Shown: positions 1 to 12,778 of the stretch, in pieces
Position numbering within the stretch: the first letter of the stretch is position 1
Layout of the letters: every line of letters begins with the position of its first letter
Source of the DNA: Trichostrongylus colubriformis
Lineage: Eukaryota > Nematoda > Chromadorea > Rhabditida > Trichostrongylidae
Assembly: GCA_963978905.1 (NCBI GenBank)
Contig: OZ022261.1
Span: forward strand, 20,519,686 to 20,583,685
Length of the DNA stretch: 64,000 nt
Reading direction: 5' to 3'
Made by a program: the position numbers and the translations under genes
Notes under the pieces: model-generated
Seen by the model: the letters and a program-made list of their open reading frames with translations, nothing else
Told to the model about the DNA's origin: nothing
Database searches by the model: none

Positions 1-43
1 CATGTGATAATCGGTTGCTAGGATCTGGATCATTTTTTTCTAG

Positions 44-2488
44 GAGGTATGAATGGTATGATGGATCCACAAGGCGGCAGTGATTGGATGGGTGCAACTC
101 CAGGTCTTAACCAGATGCCACTGTGGAGCGATTTACAGAAGCAGGAACACGATGGTTACTGGAAACATCAGCAGCAAGTAAGCCTTGCTAATCATAACAT
201 GCTGTCTTGCAGGCTTTTTTACGCGGCTTTATCATTCTTCTCTTCAGGCAGGAGGATGGGGTGGGCCACCCAGCGGTATGGGTGCATGGCCACCTCGCCA
301 AATCCATCCAAACGCACCACCACCACAACATGGAGGACATGGGCAACCACCCCGAATGTTTGTGCAGCGACCTCCACAAGGTAGTTTTTCGTGCTTGACT
401 ACCACGTCGTTGTTGGGAAGTACAGTCACTTCTGAGCTTGTTATGGTCACCGTTTTGTAATGATTGTCTAATTTCAGTTTGGGCGCCAAACGGTGGTATG
501 ATGGGTGGGCCACCAGTTGGTAAACAAGCTATGCCTTGGGATCAGCAACGTCTTACTGGTATACCGCGAGGTGGAATGGGTCGAGGTGGTCCGGCTGGGG
601 GACGCTATCCTCCTGGTGGCATGGATATGAGTGTTCCTCCTCCAATTGATCTGCCTGTTAGTGTTTCACCTAGGCTATTTCTATTAGGAAATGGTTACTG
701 CTTTATGCTCAATTTTTAGTTGAGTGGAATGTCGGGGATGCGGCAAATGGCTCCTCCGAATGCAGCCGGAACGTGGAAACCCGAGATTGGAGTTGCTCCG
801 AATGGGATTCGAGGACCAGCAGCATTTGGCCAGGTAGCTATCCAACTTTATTATTCTCACATTTTGTCCTCTTGATACCGTAAGTATGGGCGTGGAATCC
901 GTTTCAAATGTATGTTCTTAGATGGCTGCTCCCTTAATAATGTCTGGTAAGCCTCAAGCGGCTCCAAGTCAGTTTCCAATTGGTGGCGTTGATGATTTGA
1001 TGTGGCACGATCCTAATGGAGATCTGAAGAAGTGGCAGCGTGACACTGGCGTCTCGTTATGGGGTGATCCGGAGAAGAATAGTAAGTTGCTGCAGTTTCA
1101 AATATTATTTCTCTGTTAATAATCATTCTAACGATTGATCTCATTGAAGATGAACGTCCGGTGCGCTTGTGGATGATCGGTGAAGGAGAAGAAGAGGACC
1201 TCGAAGTGGCACTGATGAAGTGCCCTGTGCCGCAGAAGAAGGTGGATGGAAGTGTTAGTCTAAAATGCTTACCCTGTGTGTCTGTCAGTGCTCGCTAACG
1301 CGCCCTTCTGAGTTTCAATGCTTGGAATCCGCTTGTAATTTCTCAGTCTTTCTATATTGATGTGTCCTCTTGCAGAACGAAGATGGATCAGCACGGTTGC
1401 CGTTTCCGATCCCATCCAAACGCCCCATAATTGTCACCGGTTGGGGTGAACTGCCAGAAAATGATCCTAACAATCCGATAAAGCACGGTGGGTCTGTTAA
1501 TTGGTTTTTCTTGTGAGTAGTCATCGATATATAGTTGGCTAGTTGGCTTTATGTTCATCAATGCAGATGAAGCTCAGCCAGGCTCCGGGAAATGGGGCGA
1601 TCTTCCGTCGCATTCGCAACATGCTGCTGATTCACCATGGTTCTTGCCTTCTCAACAACAGCCTCAACCGTTCGCGCCTGAGGCGCCAGCATGGGGCCAG
1701 CCAAATACGGCTGCAGCTCCTATGCCTCCTGGTCCCTCGCAACCTCACACTCAAGCCGTTGCTGACCAGTTGAAGTACGCGGTTGACAAGGTGGGAGATA
1801 GTTTTACTTCAGGTTTAAACGGTTTATATTTGCGACTCTCATAGATTGAATCTATTGTGTAGGGTTACCTTGACATGTCGGTGCTGCAACAAATGAATTT
1901 ACCGCCTCATGTGCTCCAACATATGAACAAAATGCTTGCGTTGATTCCTGCTCTGGAATGCTGTGAAGCCGAGCTCAAAATGCTTGTGAGTTATGAACGC
2001 TAAACTGTCATATCTATCTTTTTAGTATTCGTCCTAGGTCATCCGCTTGATCTTCGTTTAGAATATCCTTGTACTCCTTCATCCACATCATTTTCCAGGT
2101 AGATAGTGTACGACCAGATGGCGAAGTCGATGGTAATAGTCCGCAAAGATGGATGAATGATGTTCAAAAGGTATTTTTTGCAATATACACCAACATCGTG
2201 CCACTGGTGTTTCGTTGGTTGTATACTTCGTATATCTTTTGTGTGAAGCCCAACCTCGCATTCATCTCTCTATAACATTTTATCTACAAGCAATGTGACA
2301 CGCACAATTGTGGACGGTTTCAGGTAGAGTATAACCGCTTAATAATCGAAGTGACGACAGTGAAAATCGAGGTAGCAGAGCTTTCAAAGAAAATTCAACG
2401 CGGTTTGGCAGACGCCGGCATGTCGAGCGGCAGTACGACTGTCGAAGGACTCGGCTCCGACGCCTACCACTACTCATTTCTCGAGTAG
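44..2488 (+). CDS. ain-1: GW182-family miRISC scaffold protein (AIN-1/AIN-2-like), 3' part of gene
   Basis: Eleven exons join in phase: 44-177, 248-380, 478-656, 720-833, 922-1081, 1150-1253, 1376-1487, 1567-1790, 1863-1985, 2099-2170 and 2324-2488 (stop TAG). They give about 506 residues. The first exon starts behind a T-rich TTTTTTTCTAG acceptor, so the 5' end lies outside the window. The protein is rich in Gly/Pro/Gln and scattered Trp: SDWMG, GGWGGPP, GTWKPE, KWQRDTGVSLWGDPEKN, TGWGELPEN, GKWGDLP and AWGQP. Such W motifs in GW182/TNRC6 proteins bind Argonaute and recruit the CCR4-NOT deadenylase. Residues encoded at 1790-2170 form a helical, Leu/Met-rich block (LDMSVLQQMNLPPHV), and the last exon encodes a Lys/Glu helix likely to be a coiled coil. 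By family knowledge it would act in cytoplasmic miRNA silencing. AIN-1 and AIN-2 cannot be separated here. No RRM is visible, as in the worm forms. Confidence 0.85.
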
Positions 2489-4869
2489 TATTTTCTATCA
2501 CTCCCAATAGCTCAGAAACGCAGTACCATCATCACCGTATTCTCATATCGAGTCCGGTATCTCGTGTATCACCAAATCCACGGTTCAAGAAGTCTTGTTA
2601 AAAGCTCAGAGATCCTCCGCAAACTATCTTCCTACACACGGGCCGCGATACGCCTTTCCTAAATCTCAACCCCATATGCTAATACGCGTCCAGAATAAGA
2701 TTCCACAACCATGTGCTCTCTTCATGTCTCATCACTGATATTTTCGTTGCGATGTATGTTGTTTTACCTATATTGACTAATTGAGGTTCCACCTAGAATG
2801 TCATACTACTCGAAATGTGATTTTAGATTCTCTGAACTATTTCTCTATGAGGTACACTCTTATGCAAGTCTCTGTTCGTATCTATGGTTTTAGCGCACTA
2901 TTATGTTGTGTTATGCATTGTACTCACCGTTTTACCTTCATCATCGGAATCGGGCACCATTTGCGGCCTGCGTATAGAGCTCTGTAATACTTCTACAGAA
3001 ACGAAGTCGTCTTATTCAAGAAATCCCCTCCATAGATTGTAGTAATTTTACATCGTGTCTGTCATTTGTTGCCGTAAACGGGCCTCACATGCCTGTGATG
3101 ACCTCTCCAGTTCTTCTCCCAGACCGTACGTTTGCAACTACACATCCTTTTCCTTCCTCGTCGTTCCTCGCTCCGTCTCTGTTTTATGGGTCGTTTATTC
3201 TAATCTATAAACATGGCCGAGAATAGCACCTCTGTCTCACTTTTATTTCATGTTTTGTCGATGTTTTGTTATATATTGATATCTATTTGTCACATATTGT
3301 CCTCATGATGATATATGTAGCAAGCATGTGTTCACGTAATTAACTATTCGTGAATGCCCTCGAACTTGAGCCTTAAGTACGTTATTGTTCTCTCCTATTG
3401 CCAAAAGTGGATTCTCAGTGTACGGCGTGCTTGTGCTCTGGAATGTGTGTTCTTTCTGTCCCGGCCTGGAAGTAGTGTCGGGTCTAGTGCGCACGGTCTC
3501 TCTGTTTTCCAGTCCCATCCTATTCGCATTCATTCATTCATTATCTGTTTGCATCTTTGATCCGTCGTCATCATTATCATCGTCGCCGCCATGGTGATCG
3601 CCGATCCATTCGTTCATTCTCGTTCTCGTGTCCTGCACACCCGGCCTGCCTGAGCACTCTTCAGCTCTCGTACCGAACTTTCACTGTAGTTAAGGGTAGC
3701 AAATGTCTCTAGTTGTGTAGCGTGTTTTATTGTTGTGCGCTTAAAGAGGGTATTAGATCAGTCACAAGCGGTGCGCGCCATTCAAAACGTAACAAGTTAA
3801 CAGGAAATGATGATGATGAAGAAGTAGTAAACACCTGTCCACTAACACTAAACTTACTTTTGTACGTGTATTAGTCCGTTGCTCCCGTGGTGTGTGTACG
3901 TTTTCTTTGCCATTTTCAGGGTTGCTTCAGTACATCGCTCGTCCATTGTTAGTAGACAGGTGGGTAGGCCTTGCAAATTTTGCGCTCATGCCACCGAAGA
4001 TCAGCCGCCGGCTGTAATGTTGATAGTAAGTCGCCACCCTAAGCTCATTAGGTGGCCTTAGCGGTAGCGGTTCTGCGCGCGCTTCTCCCTCATCTCTTTC
4101 CGTTCCCATTTTCGTTTCCTTTCTCAAACAGATCCTTCCCATCATTACGATCACGTGTCTCGTCTTATACCTATCTGCTTGTTGAATTACGGCTTCGAGT
4201 ATACAGGGGGCTTGGCTAAGCATCAGAATTTCGCGCAAAGGTCATAAGTTTTATGCGATATTGTGTGGATGTTTATGTTGTATAACTTCTCCCTACAGAA
4301 AGCATTAGCCCACCCTTAATCCTATGATTTCGCTTCTGATCATATGAAATGTGGTAGTTTCTTTCAGGTCATTTTACTGTCTGCTTTTTATTTGACTGAA
4401 CCTGGTATTACGTTGTAAAAAGGTTTCTTGCAATAGTGTACATCCCCTATTGGCACACTGATTGTGTACGCATTTTATATTTCGTGGTTAATAAAAAGGA
4501 TTTGGATGTTATCGGATGTGTTCGTATTTGGACGCAATAGCAGTATAATAAACCTATCAGACAAGCGCAGGGTTCGGTGACGGTTTGTAGAGAAATACGC
4601 CTCACTAGGCCGCAGCATAGCCAGGTCACTAGTTACGTGGCTTACGCTTTCATCAACTGTTTGTCTCTTTTCATGCAACCGTGGTGTGCTGTTAGTTTCA
4701 ATGCTTCTTCTGTGCCAACGATGTTGCGGGGTAGCACCATAAGGCCACGTACTTTGCGGTGTCGGCGACAGGGCGTGGCTGCGTATCTCTGCGTCTCCAC
4801 CTATGCCACCCTGCCTCTCTGCGTGCGCCATCTCTGCACTTCCCCGGTGCCATTATCCCTCGCTCCTGT
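2489..4869. other. 3' flank of the GW182 gene and intergenic DNA
   Basis: No ORF here resembles a known family. The first few hundred bases after the stop are presumably 3' UTR, but I see no clear AATAAA signal near the stop. Pyrimidine-rich stretches (for example 3400-3700) and short ATTC repeats at about 3530-3545 are the only texture. No RNA gene is recognised. Confidence 0.4.
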
Positions 4870-5455
4870 GAGTGAGTCAGGCCGGGTGTGAGCCAAGCCG
4901 GGTGTGAGTCGATCGGTCAGATTTTTGCCTCGCGGCGCCCTCAGTACGAGTCGTTTGGAATTCGGCTCAAGACGCAATGGGCTGGTACCGTGAGGGACCT
5001 TTAAAGAATGCACCGATTTTTAGCAATGTTGTGAATTAGAATTTCCTAGGAGTGCAATACGAGCTCTCCATCGTCCTTTAAAGCTAATAAAGGCATAGCT
5101 AACACTGCTTCTATTGCACCTGAGGTTGTTGTTGATTGTTGTGTCATCTTGATAGGGTTAATCAACTGTAAATGCTTCTGAAGAAACTTCTATGGTTCAC
5201 TCATTGCAGAATGAGAGAGAACAATAACATTTAAATACCTTTAATATTCCAGTTCTCTCAGAAAGCATAAGAAGAAAAGCAAGGCTGCCTGCGCTGAAAT
5301 TAGGTGCAATCTTCAAAGGCCCCTCACGGTACCAGCCCATTGCGTCTTGAGCGGAATTCCAAATGACTCACACTTGCCGCGCTGTTCGCCGCGGGCGGTC
5401 GCGCGAAAATTCGACCAATCGATCTCCACCCCAGCCAAGCCCTGCCGGCGGTGAG
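4870..5455. repeat. Foldback (inverted-repeat) element
   Basis: The arm at about 4870-5010 recurs as a reverse complement at about 5315-5455. The best-conserved block is about 40 bp around GACGCAATGGGCTGGTACCG (4972-4991) and its complement near 5330-5352. Arms diverge outward and the 300 bp centre is unique. This is MITE-like with no coding capacity; the family is not recognised. Confidence 0.8.
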
Positions 5456-5879
5456 TGTGACCCCGGCCCAAGTGGCGTAGCGGTTGTCCAGGTCACCTTT
5501 CTTTAAGACCTAAAATGTGAAATGAGATCTCTAGTTGTCTGTATCTATACCTTGATATCTCTTGTTTGGGGCTCCTTTACGCAGAAAGTCTCGGAGCATA
5601 ACCTTTTTGGTCGGGTGATCCTCCAGTTTCAGCATGCGTCACCATTGCAGTCGCCGTTCCCTCGCTTTAACTCGGCGGGAGCCGTTTACATCACTGCTCT
5701 TACGCCCTCGTTTCGGTCCTGTGGAGCGTCCAGAACCATTGAACATCCCATTTCAGTGGAAAGCAGGCTAGTTTCGTGGTTCTTCGTTATAGGGCAGCAT
5801 TTGCTGCCGTATGGCAGCGTGTACTCATACTGCTCGCTTTACCTTGCTTTAAAGCACTTTAAAGCATCCTAGGTGGTAG

Positions 5880-7700
5880 GGACTCCTTGTGGATTACCTT
5901 CGTTTCATCCATACCGCATTTATTCGAACATGACTTCTTTACAGCCCTGCCGATGATTTCCCTTGATGGTCAACGATCGGCTCGGTGCATTTCTTTAGCC
6001 CGAGAACTTGGTCTTCTCGACGTTAAGTTAGAGGCGTTCTTTGCAAGTTCTTTGCACTGCATGCTATCTCTGTACTTTAGTATGAAGTTCTTTTCTAATC
6101 ACGGCAGTGCCATCACTGTGGAAGACGGTGTGTGACAGACCTCTGAGAGATCCTTACCATGACATTCAGCGAACGAGAAGAATAGCGAGCTCAGGATCCC
6201 CTTTCGTAGCGTCCACTTCATTTTCCAGCACAAGCGGTGTGTGTATGACCACTTTACTTCTATCGTACAAGTTTTAACAAGAAAGTACGCGTCCAGGCAT
6301 ATGCTGTTCTAGGAGTGTCTTCCAGATTATCGGCCGAAGGAGGCGGTCTATCGCTTTCGATATAGAGGGAGGTTCGGTAGCGAGGCTGCGCTGTTCTCCA
6401 TACTTCTCCATCGCTTTTCTGTTGATGAAGATGGCATCAGTTGTGAATGTTTGACATGCTGTAGGAGATCAGGACGAATCTCTAAGCTTTGTGCCAAATA
6501 GCCGCCGTATAGCTTTCCGGTCTGCACTGCCAGCTTGATTCCGCCGTCGTTGGAACACTGATTGTGTTCCCCTTCTCTTTGAAGGTGATAAGGATAGTAC
6601 TGGTTTTACACCCAACTGTGATCCTTTCATCACGAAGCATCGTGTCGAGGAATCGAATCAGGGATTCAACCCTGTCTTTCCATATACCTTTCTGCCTCTA
6701 GTGCTATACATCTGGACCAGCCGCCCTACCTGTCTTCATCGTCCCTCGCACTTTGCATGTCCTTCATGGCTACTATAAGATGGAGCACAGTGCCTCCATC
6801 TAGCGGTTTTTCTTATAAGAAAACACCCCGCTCAAGAGTTTATCGTAATACTCCTGCCACCTCTTCTTGATTTCGTATGGTTCCTTCGATATAGCATGCG
6901 CTACTGTTCAGCCACGCAGAAGATAAATTATTTGCCTGTCAGTCACCAAGGTTCCTGCAGTTGTCAGGCTTCCGTTTTCGTGTTCTGCTTGGTGACGACT
7001 GCTTTATGAGCCTCTCTCAACTTTTGTGGGAGAGAATGTTTTTGAGCGTCACGTTTTTTTTTTACCAGCGATTATGACTTCTGTTCTGGCTTCTGCTTCA
7101 TTACTTTATAAGCTTCATCGTTCTGAACTACACCGTATTACTCCTTTCAAAACCAGCTCAACTCTCGCACAGTGCTTTTGCTTGACTGGACCGTGAGGGT
7201 CTGGAAGTAGGAGGCGCTATGGCAATGTCCGCTAGGAGGAACCGGGCAATGTCTCAACGCCTCCTACAGCTGCAGACCGCTAGGTCGTGGGCTGTGGATA
7301 GGTAGAGACCTTTATCGGCGTTCGTCATCCCAGTTCCTCTGCATCGGTCCGTTAGAGCTCCCCTGTTACTTTCAGCGTTGTCGTTTATCATATTCCACGG
7401 TGAGGTGATCTATTTGAGCTGGTGGCTTGTTGCGTTGGGGGTAGTTTCTTCGTTCACGGTTCGTGTTCTTCTTTGTGTCGAACCTTACAACCATGATGTG
7501 GTCGTTGGTGTGTCCACAGCAGAGATGCATTCATCAAAGAAGTTTGCTACCACGTTGTCGCTCTGCTCCAAGCCTTCTCCGTTGTGATAATGTTTGAGAT
7601 CTTCTCTGATCCCGCTCGCCTTAGTTTAATTCCAGTGCACTTGTAAGGGATACGGTAGTCTTGCAAAGGGGATTGTAACAGGAATAAAGCATTCCCTCAG
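5880..7700 (-). pseudogene. Relic of an RTE-type non-LTR retrotransposon (reverse transcriptase region)
   Basis: Reading the minus strand, several frame-shifted blocks match the RTE polyprotein in the right order. Around 6880-6830 there is a KRWQEYYDKLLS-type linker that precedes the RT domain. Around 6600-6560 a stretch reads FKEKGNT, as in fingers region 'KKGD..NYRGI'. Around 6450-6290 a block contains TDAIFINRKAMEKYGE followed by KAIDRLLRPIIWKTL, matching the RTE motif with 'AFLDLEKAYDRLPR..LW'. The catalytic Asp region is scrambled, and stops and frameshifts separate the blocks, so the copy is dead. The 5' endonuclease part probably extends to about 7700 but is too decayed to align confidently. 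Family assignment is by motif; exact ends are guesses. Confidence 0.7.
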
Positions 7701-7984
7701 ACTAGTGCTTGAGCGATGGTTGGCTGCGATAAGGGCGAAGCACCGAGGAACGGGCGTCGAGTAGTCAAGAGGAAACGGCGACGCGGAGCAGTGGATCCAT
7801 TCCCCGTATGTTGTGCTATAGGTCTATAATCTTAGTTATAGGCACTCTGCTTCAATTCCTTTTGTAGACGAACAAAACTCCAGCGTGGACACTGCCGTCA
7901 TCACAAGAATGCTTGCTTCGTTGAATTGTCTTCACTTATCGCAGAATCCCTCCCCCTCATGAACGCCATGTTGGAAATTCGATC

Positions 7985-8150
7985 GTCTGAACCAGTTGCG
8001 ATTTTGCCGGGTGGGCGTGGCTTAGTTGTTCAACGGGCGCAACACCGTGAGGGTGCACCGTGCAGCCGCATCAAAGGTGCGGCCTGAGCAAGGACTTTGC
8101 CCAAAGAAAGTTAGTCACTAACCTGGTCGTGGCGTAGTGTCCCTTTAACG
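7985..8150 (+). repeat. Dispersed short repeat, possible tRNA-like SINE, copy 1
   Basis: Begins GGGTGGGCGTGGCTTAGTTG and contains CAACACCGTGAGGGTGCACCGTG, then CCCTTTAA near the end. Two more copies lie in one MRP-5 intron (31050-31235 reverse, 31325-31500 forward). The GTGGCTTAGTTG stretch resembles a polymerase III A box; no clear B box is seen, so the SINE origin is inferred. Confidence 0.6.
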
Positions 8151-8219
8151 AATTGCTTTGGTAATTCAATAAATGATGTCCACAAACTAGTCTTCAATCA
8201 GGGCCCAAATGCAGCACTC

Positions 8220-11200
8220 GAGTTTCCAGTGTGTTATGTGGAAGGGAGCATTGTTACTTTGTTTTAGAATTACTCTGAGTTTTCCTAAAACAAGCTAGCT
8301 GTCTGTCTCAGATGAGATTTACTGTACTTCAGCTCGTGTTGAAGTGATGCTTGTTGTGTAAAAATCGGGAAAGGCCCCACTATTAGGTAGTGTAGGCACG
8401 GCTGTAACGAGGGCTGTCGTCGGCTGCACGGGACAGAAGGGTGTGGCACACAAGACTTTGTATGAAGACGTACTTGCCGTGCGTCCGAAGCCGAGCCTGC
8501 CCCGTTGAGAAGGGGGGGGGATGCCCCTGCGTGCCAACAATGCATTTCTTTTCCCATTTTTGACCTGTTTTTGAACTAAATAGAAAATTTGTGGTCAAAT
8601 AACCATCTAATTCAGCGTGTGCTGGTGTACCATTGACAAATGCTTTGCTAAGTTGGAATTACTCAGAGTCTTCCTGAAACAAGCTAGCTGTCGATTGTGA
8701 TGCTTGTTATGCTACACGAGATTTTGATGTAGAGCATTCATCCGTGGCCCAACGTTTTGATCGTTCCGTTTTTTCAGAAGCCTGAAGATGGCTGAAAGCT
8801 CTTGATTTGTCAAGTACTCGAACAAGCGCCTCCTCCTCTTTTGCGTTTCCGACATCATTTCGTAAAAACTCCCGAACAACTCAGTAACAGGACAGCAAAC
8901 TCACCGATGGTTCCATCGCTTGTGAGCAGCGTGAGCTCACAGCTACAGTACTTGATGTTAGTGTGAGTGAGTGAGTCCTAATTGATTCTCAAGGCCACAT
9001 GACATGATGTTGTCATGCACATCACCCATACTGTATACTATAGCTCGCATTTTAATACGATAGGCAAAAGATCATTTGTATTAGACAAGGTTATCCATCC
9101 GTGGATTTCTTACAAAGATCCTAAATCATTCCAAGACTTTCCTTGATGAAATTTCCATCTCGATCGCCATGGTCGTACACATCAAAGTCGTTCCCACTGG
9201 GCTCCTCAGTCTAATGCTGGGGTGGTGATGATATCACGCCTTTCCCAGCTATGTGTTCTTCAACGCGAATAGCTAGGGCCCTTCCTGTTTCCCCAAGATA
9301 AGTGGTATAACAGGCCTTACATTCAGGCTGATTAATTACTCCCACTTTCTCACAATCTTCTGGCTCACCGTATGGGCATAATGCAGTTTGGAGTCACACA
9401 CTGCCTATCGGATAGTCTGTTGAGAACAAGTTGACGTTCAATGTTGTGATTAGGAATATTCACTTACACATCATCTTGTAACTGTGCTCGCACAATAATA
9501 TGTAGTATTGTACATAGTAGTGACACCATCGAGATAAGTGGAAGGCATCAAGGTAGCTTTCTATGACGTGATATGTACCGTTGTGAGCCAGCATAAGAGG
9601 GTGTTCGTCGTATTGGTGCCGCATAATAATTCCCAGCAGCTATGCGTGTAGCTAAACGCCTTGACTCCTGCTCCTGTCGCTCCTCATCGCCAGTGCACGG
9701 GCTGGTTGCTGTAGTAATCATGTTCTTAACGACAGCACGTTTCACTGTAGCAGCGTAAGAAGATGAAGCATGAATCAGAACGTTCTTACAGCTAGGTTTG
9801 CGGTACCATTCTACGCTGACAATGCCATCAGACCATTTGACCTGAGTGTTAAGGTATGGTAACCAACCGTGTGTAGATTTCTCGTGTGAGTTCGATTATG
9901 GTGATTGTTCATTTAATAATCGAAAACATCCATTTCGGAGTTGATGTTACGATGAAGTAGTTATCAATATACCTACAGTACATTAAAGGCAAGCGACTCA
10001 GTACTGATTCTTCAATTCTGCTCATGAAGCAGATCCCAAGTACTGATGCTAGTCGCTGACCCATGCCAAACCCCTTATTTGGGAATAGTGCCGCCCTGAT
10101 CATTCAAATGTGTTGCAATGCAAACATTTCCCAACTAGAGTCATGGTATGTCCTTCATTTAGTCCATAGGTTTCAACATCTCTAGCATACCTATCCACCA
10201 TTTCAGATAAAGCTTGAAGAGCTTGTTCGTTTTGGACATTGGTATAAAGTGATGTCACATCAAACGACTCCATTACACAATTCGCTTCGAAGTTTGAGTT
10301 GTGCAAATGTTGTAGGAACTGGTTCGTGTTGATCAGGTGGGATGGGACTTCGGATAGTATGGCTCATGATAGCATTAAGGTACCACGATATTTGATCGGT
10401 GGTTCCACCAAAGCAGCTTATAATAGGTCGTATTTTGCAGCTGTCTGCTGACATTGATTGCATGTCGTTAGGTGAAAGTTTGTGGGTTTTGATCAGTCCA
10501 TAAAAACCGGACAACTAAGGTTGTCTAGCCTGCTCAAAAACCTTCCATCAATTTTCGCAGATGCTATTACATCCATACGTGAGTGAAATGTCTACACTGT
10601 GCTGTGAAATCTTTGATGGTGGTGCGACGAGAGATGGGCCAATCTTGCAAATGGAGTTCAGTTATCTCACGGTCTAATGATTGTGGTATAATCACGAACT
10701 CTTCACCTTGATCGCTGACAGAGATGCATATTGCGCCGTTCGATCATAACTCGCACTTCTTTGAACCCTTGCCACTGATCATTGGTTATATTAGTATTGT
10801 GAAGTCGTCTCCACTGATCGAGTGCGGCGAGCACACCTCATGTTAAAATCCGAAACTTCACATCGGCCGCGAAAAACGGTTCAGGTTCTTTATAAACAGT
10901 TCGTGGGAATGGTACATAGGTAACAATCTCTGGTCAAAAGCGGTGCCTTGCCCATCATTATCACGCCTAGCCTTCTTTCGCAGTAGATCCCTCTGTCCTC
11001 CCACAACTTTGAGGAACGTAGTCGCATTGATGTTTTGTGATGGCGCAAATGAGGGCCCGAGACTGAGAAACTTCAAGGCGTTAGAGGGAAGCTGTGTGTT
11101 GCCCAGAACAGTGACGTTGTCGGTTAGTCAACATTTGTGAGAGCGTTCTCGATGCGGTTACTGTTTGAGATATTGTCATTATTACTGGAGTTCTCCCGAA

Positions 11201-11925
11201 GCGAGCACAAAAGTCTGTCGTATTTCGCACAAAGAGTGAATTTAGCTCTAGATCAAGTAGGACTCACTCACTCATACCAAAGATACTTGCCCTGGCTGTG
11301 AGCTCAAGCTCCCCACAAGCGGTGGGACCATCGGTCACTTTGTTGTTCTGCTACTGAGTTGTTCGGGAGCTTTCACGAAATGATGTCGGAAGCGCAAGAG
11401 AGGAGAAGTCGCTTGTGCGAGTACTCGACAAATCAAGAGCTTCAAGCCATCTTCAGGCCTCTGAAGAAGACGCACCGTCGAAACGTTGGGCCACGAATAA
11501 AGGTTCCACTTGAAAACCTCGTGTGACATAACAATCATCAAAATCGACAGGTAATGCCGGGGTCACAAGAAGAAAGAACTTGAAGATAAGCTAGCTGTTT
11601 GTCTCAGATGAAGTTTTTCCGTACTATGGCTCGTGTTGGCGTGATGCTTGTTGAGCGAAAATCGGGAAAGACCCTGCTATAAGGTAGTGTAGACATGGCT
11701 GTAACGAGGGCTGTCGTCGGCTCCACGGGACAAAAAGGTGTGGCACACAAGATTTTGTATAAAGACGTACTCGCCGCGCAGAGAAAGACTATCAGGAGGT
11801 TGCGCCCGATGCTGAGCCTGCCACTTGAGAAAGGGTGGATGCTCCTGCGGTGCCCACAATGCATTTCTTTTTCCATTTTTTTGCCTGTTTTTGAACTAAG
11901 TTGAATATTTTTGATCTAATAATCG
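8220..11925 (-). mobile_element. Penelope-like retroelement with compound terminal repeats (degenerate)
   Basis: A minus-strand coding region lies between two kinds of repeats. Outer direct repeats of about 320 bp are at 8283-8610 and 11588-11925, sharing CTGTAACGAGGGCTGTCGTC. Inside them, inverted repeats of about 240 bp are at about 8700-8950 and 11285-11540, sharing CTCTTGATTTGTC and GTGGCCCAACGTTT. A truncated piece of the outer repeat start is repeated at 8655-8710. Tandem or inverted terminal repeats of this compound kind are typical of Penelope-like elements. The coding part is described separately. Insertion boundaries and target duplications could not be fixed. Confidence 0.75.
9200..11076 (-). 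pseudogene. Penelope-like reverse transcriptase plus GIY-YIG endonuclease, broken
   Basis: Reading from 11076 downward: an N-terminal block with FLSLGPSFAP and LRKKARRD (11076-10858); then FYGLIKTHKL, a form of the Penelope 'GLPKTHK' signature, followed by RPIISCFGGTTDQISWYL (10514-10260); then ESFDVTSLYTNVQNEQAL (10270-10200), RT motif A; then KGFGMGQRLA and the motif C region CRYIDNYF (10080-9950). Below it, 9745-9548 encodes EERQEQ..SRRLATRIAAG, the linker region, and about 9345-9225 encodes CYTTYLGETGR..IRVEEH, a GIY-YIG nuclease core. Frameshifts separate all blocks. Motif C has IDN where active elements have a D-D pair, so catalysis is unlikely. Assignment to the Penelope-like group rests on the RT signature plus the GIY-YIG tail. 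Confidence 0.8.
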
Positions 11926-11934
11926 TCTATTCGG

Positions 11935-12245
11935 CGTTGCTCCGCCCACCGAATGCAAAACGTAACCTGTTTATGTTTTTTAAAACTTTTTGACGCATGC
12001 TCCCAATGGGTAGTTTCCGGTTTCTGGGCTGCGCTGTAGGCGATCCACGCGAATTTTTCGTGGGCACTATCCATTCAGAATACGCTCCGCTCTTTTCGGG
12101 TCTCATTTCTCTTCCCCAAACCCAAATCATAAACTTGAACATTTTTTCTATACCTCTAGACCGCCTTGAAACTGTATTAGAAATTTCTCACTTGAATACC
12201 GAATGTTTCGGCGTGCGCTTCGCTCACTGTGGCTGGGAGTAGCGT
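11935..12245 (-). repeat. Dispersed repeat, also present at 14140-14345 and 14405-14705
   Basis: The segment ending ACCGAATGTTTCGGCG (12197-12213) is the reverse complement of CGAAACATTCGGTGCTCAAG near 14307, and a related forward copy ends near 14700 (CATCTGATACTCAAGTGAAA). Shared inner landmarks are the ATTCAGAATACGCTCCG type block at 12076 and its complements. No coding capacity; class unknown. Confidence 0.6.
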
Positions 12246-12279
12246 AGTTTGCGCTCCTTACTTTTTGATCAATGTTCCT

Positions 12280-12515
12280 CAACAGACAGACAGATCTGCT
12301 GACAGAGAAATCCACATATAGGCAGATAAATGTATAGATGGAAAGATAGACAGGTTGACAAACAGTCAAACAGTATCTGTATGGCTGACTGAATGAATGA
12401 ATGGACAGGCTGACAAACAGTCAGACAGCCCATCTGTATGGCTGAATAAATAAATGAATGAATGATTGGCAGAGAGGCAGACTGACTGACTGACTGACTA
12501 ACTGATTTACTGACA
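12280..12515. repeat. Low-complexity short tandem repeats
   Basis: Interspersed CAGACAGA, GAATGAATGAATG and TGACTGACTGACTGAC runs, arranged as two degenerate copies of a larger unit (GGCTGACAAACAGTCAGACAG near 12348 and 12408). Microsatellite-like. Confidence 0.85.
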
Positions 12516-12778
12516 GCCCGACTTTCCAAGTAGTGCAAGTAAGTCGACTTTTTAAATCTGCTTTTAATGTACGGGCATTAGGTCCATCTTGCATTTAGGA
12601 TGAAGCGGTCTTGCATCCCAAAAAAGCGAGTCAGATAGCTTAAAAAGGTGATTTCCGTCTTGTTCGGGGCACAGTAACGATAAGGAGGTGGTGCGACCCC
12701 TGTTTTGCCTGAATACCAATATTTGTTTGGCTTTAGTTTGAGTTCGCCTTTCAACCTCTTAAAACAGAACACATATCA

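Noticed and set aside
12269..12538. Minus-strand ORF rich in Ser, Val and Gln
   Set aside because: Translation of CAGACAGA / GAATGAATG microsatellite; not a gene.
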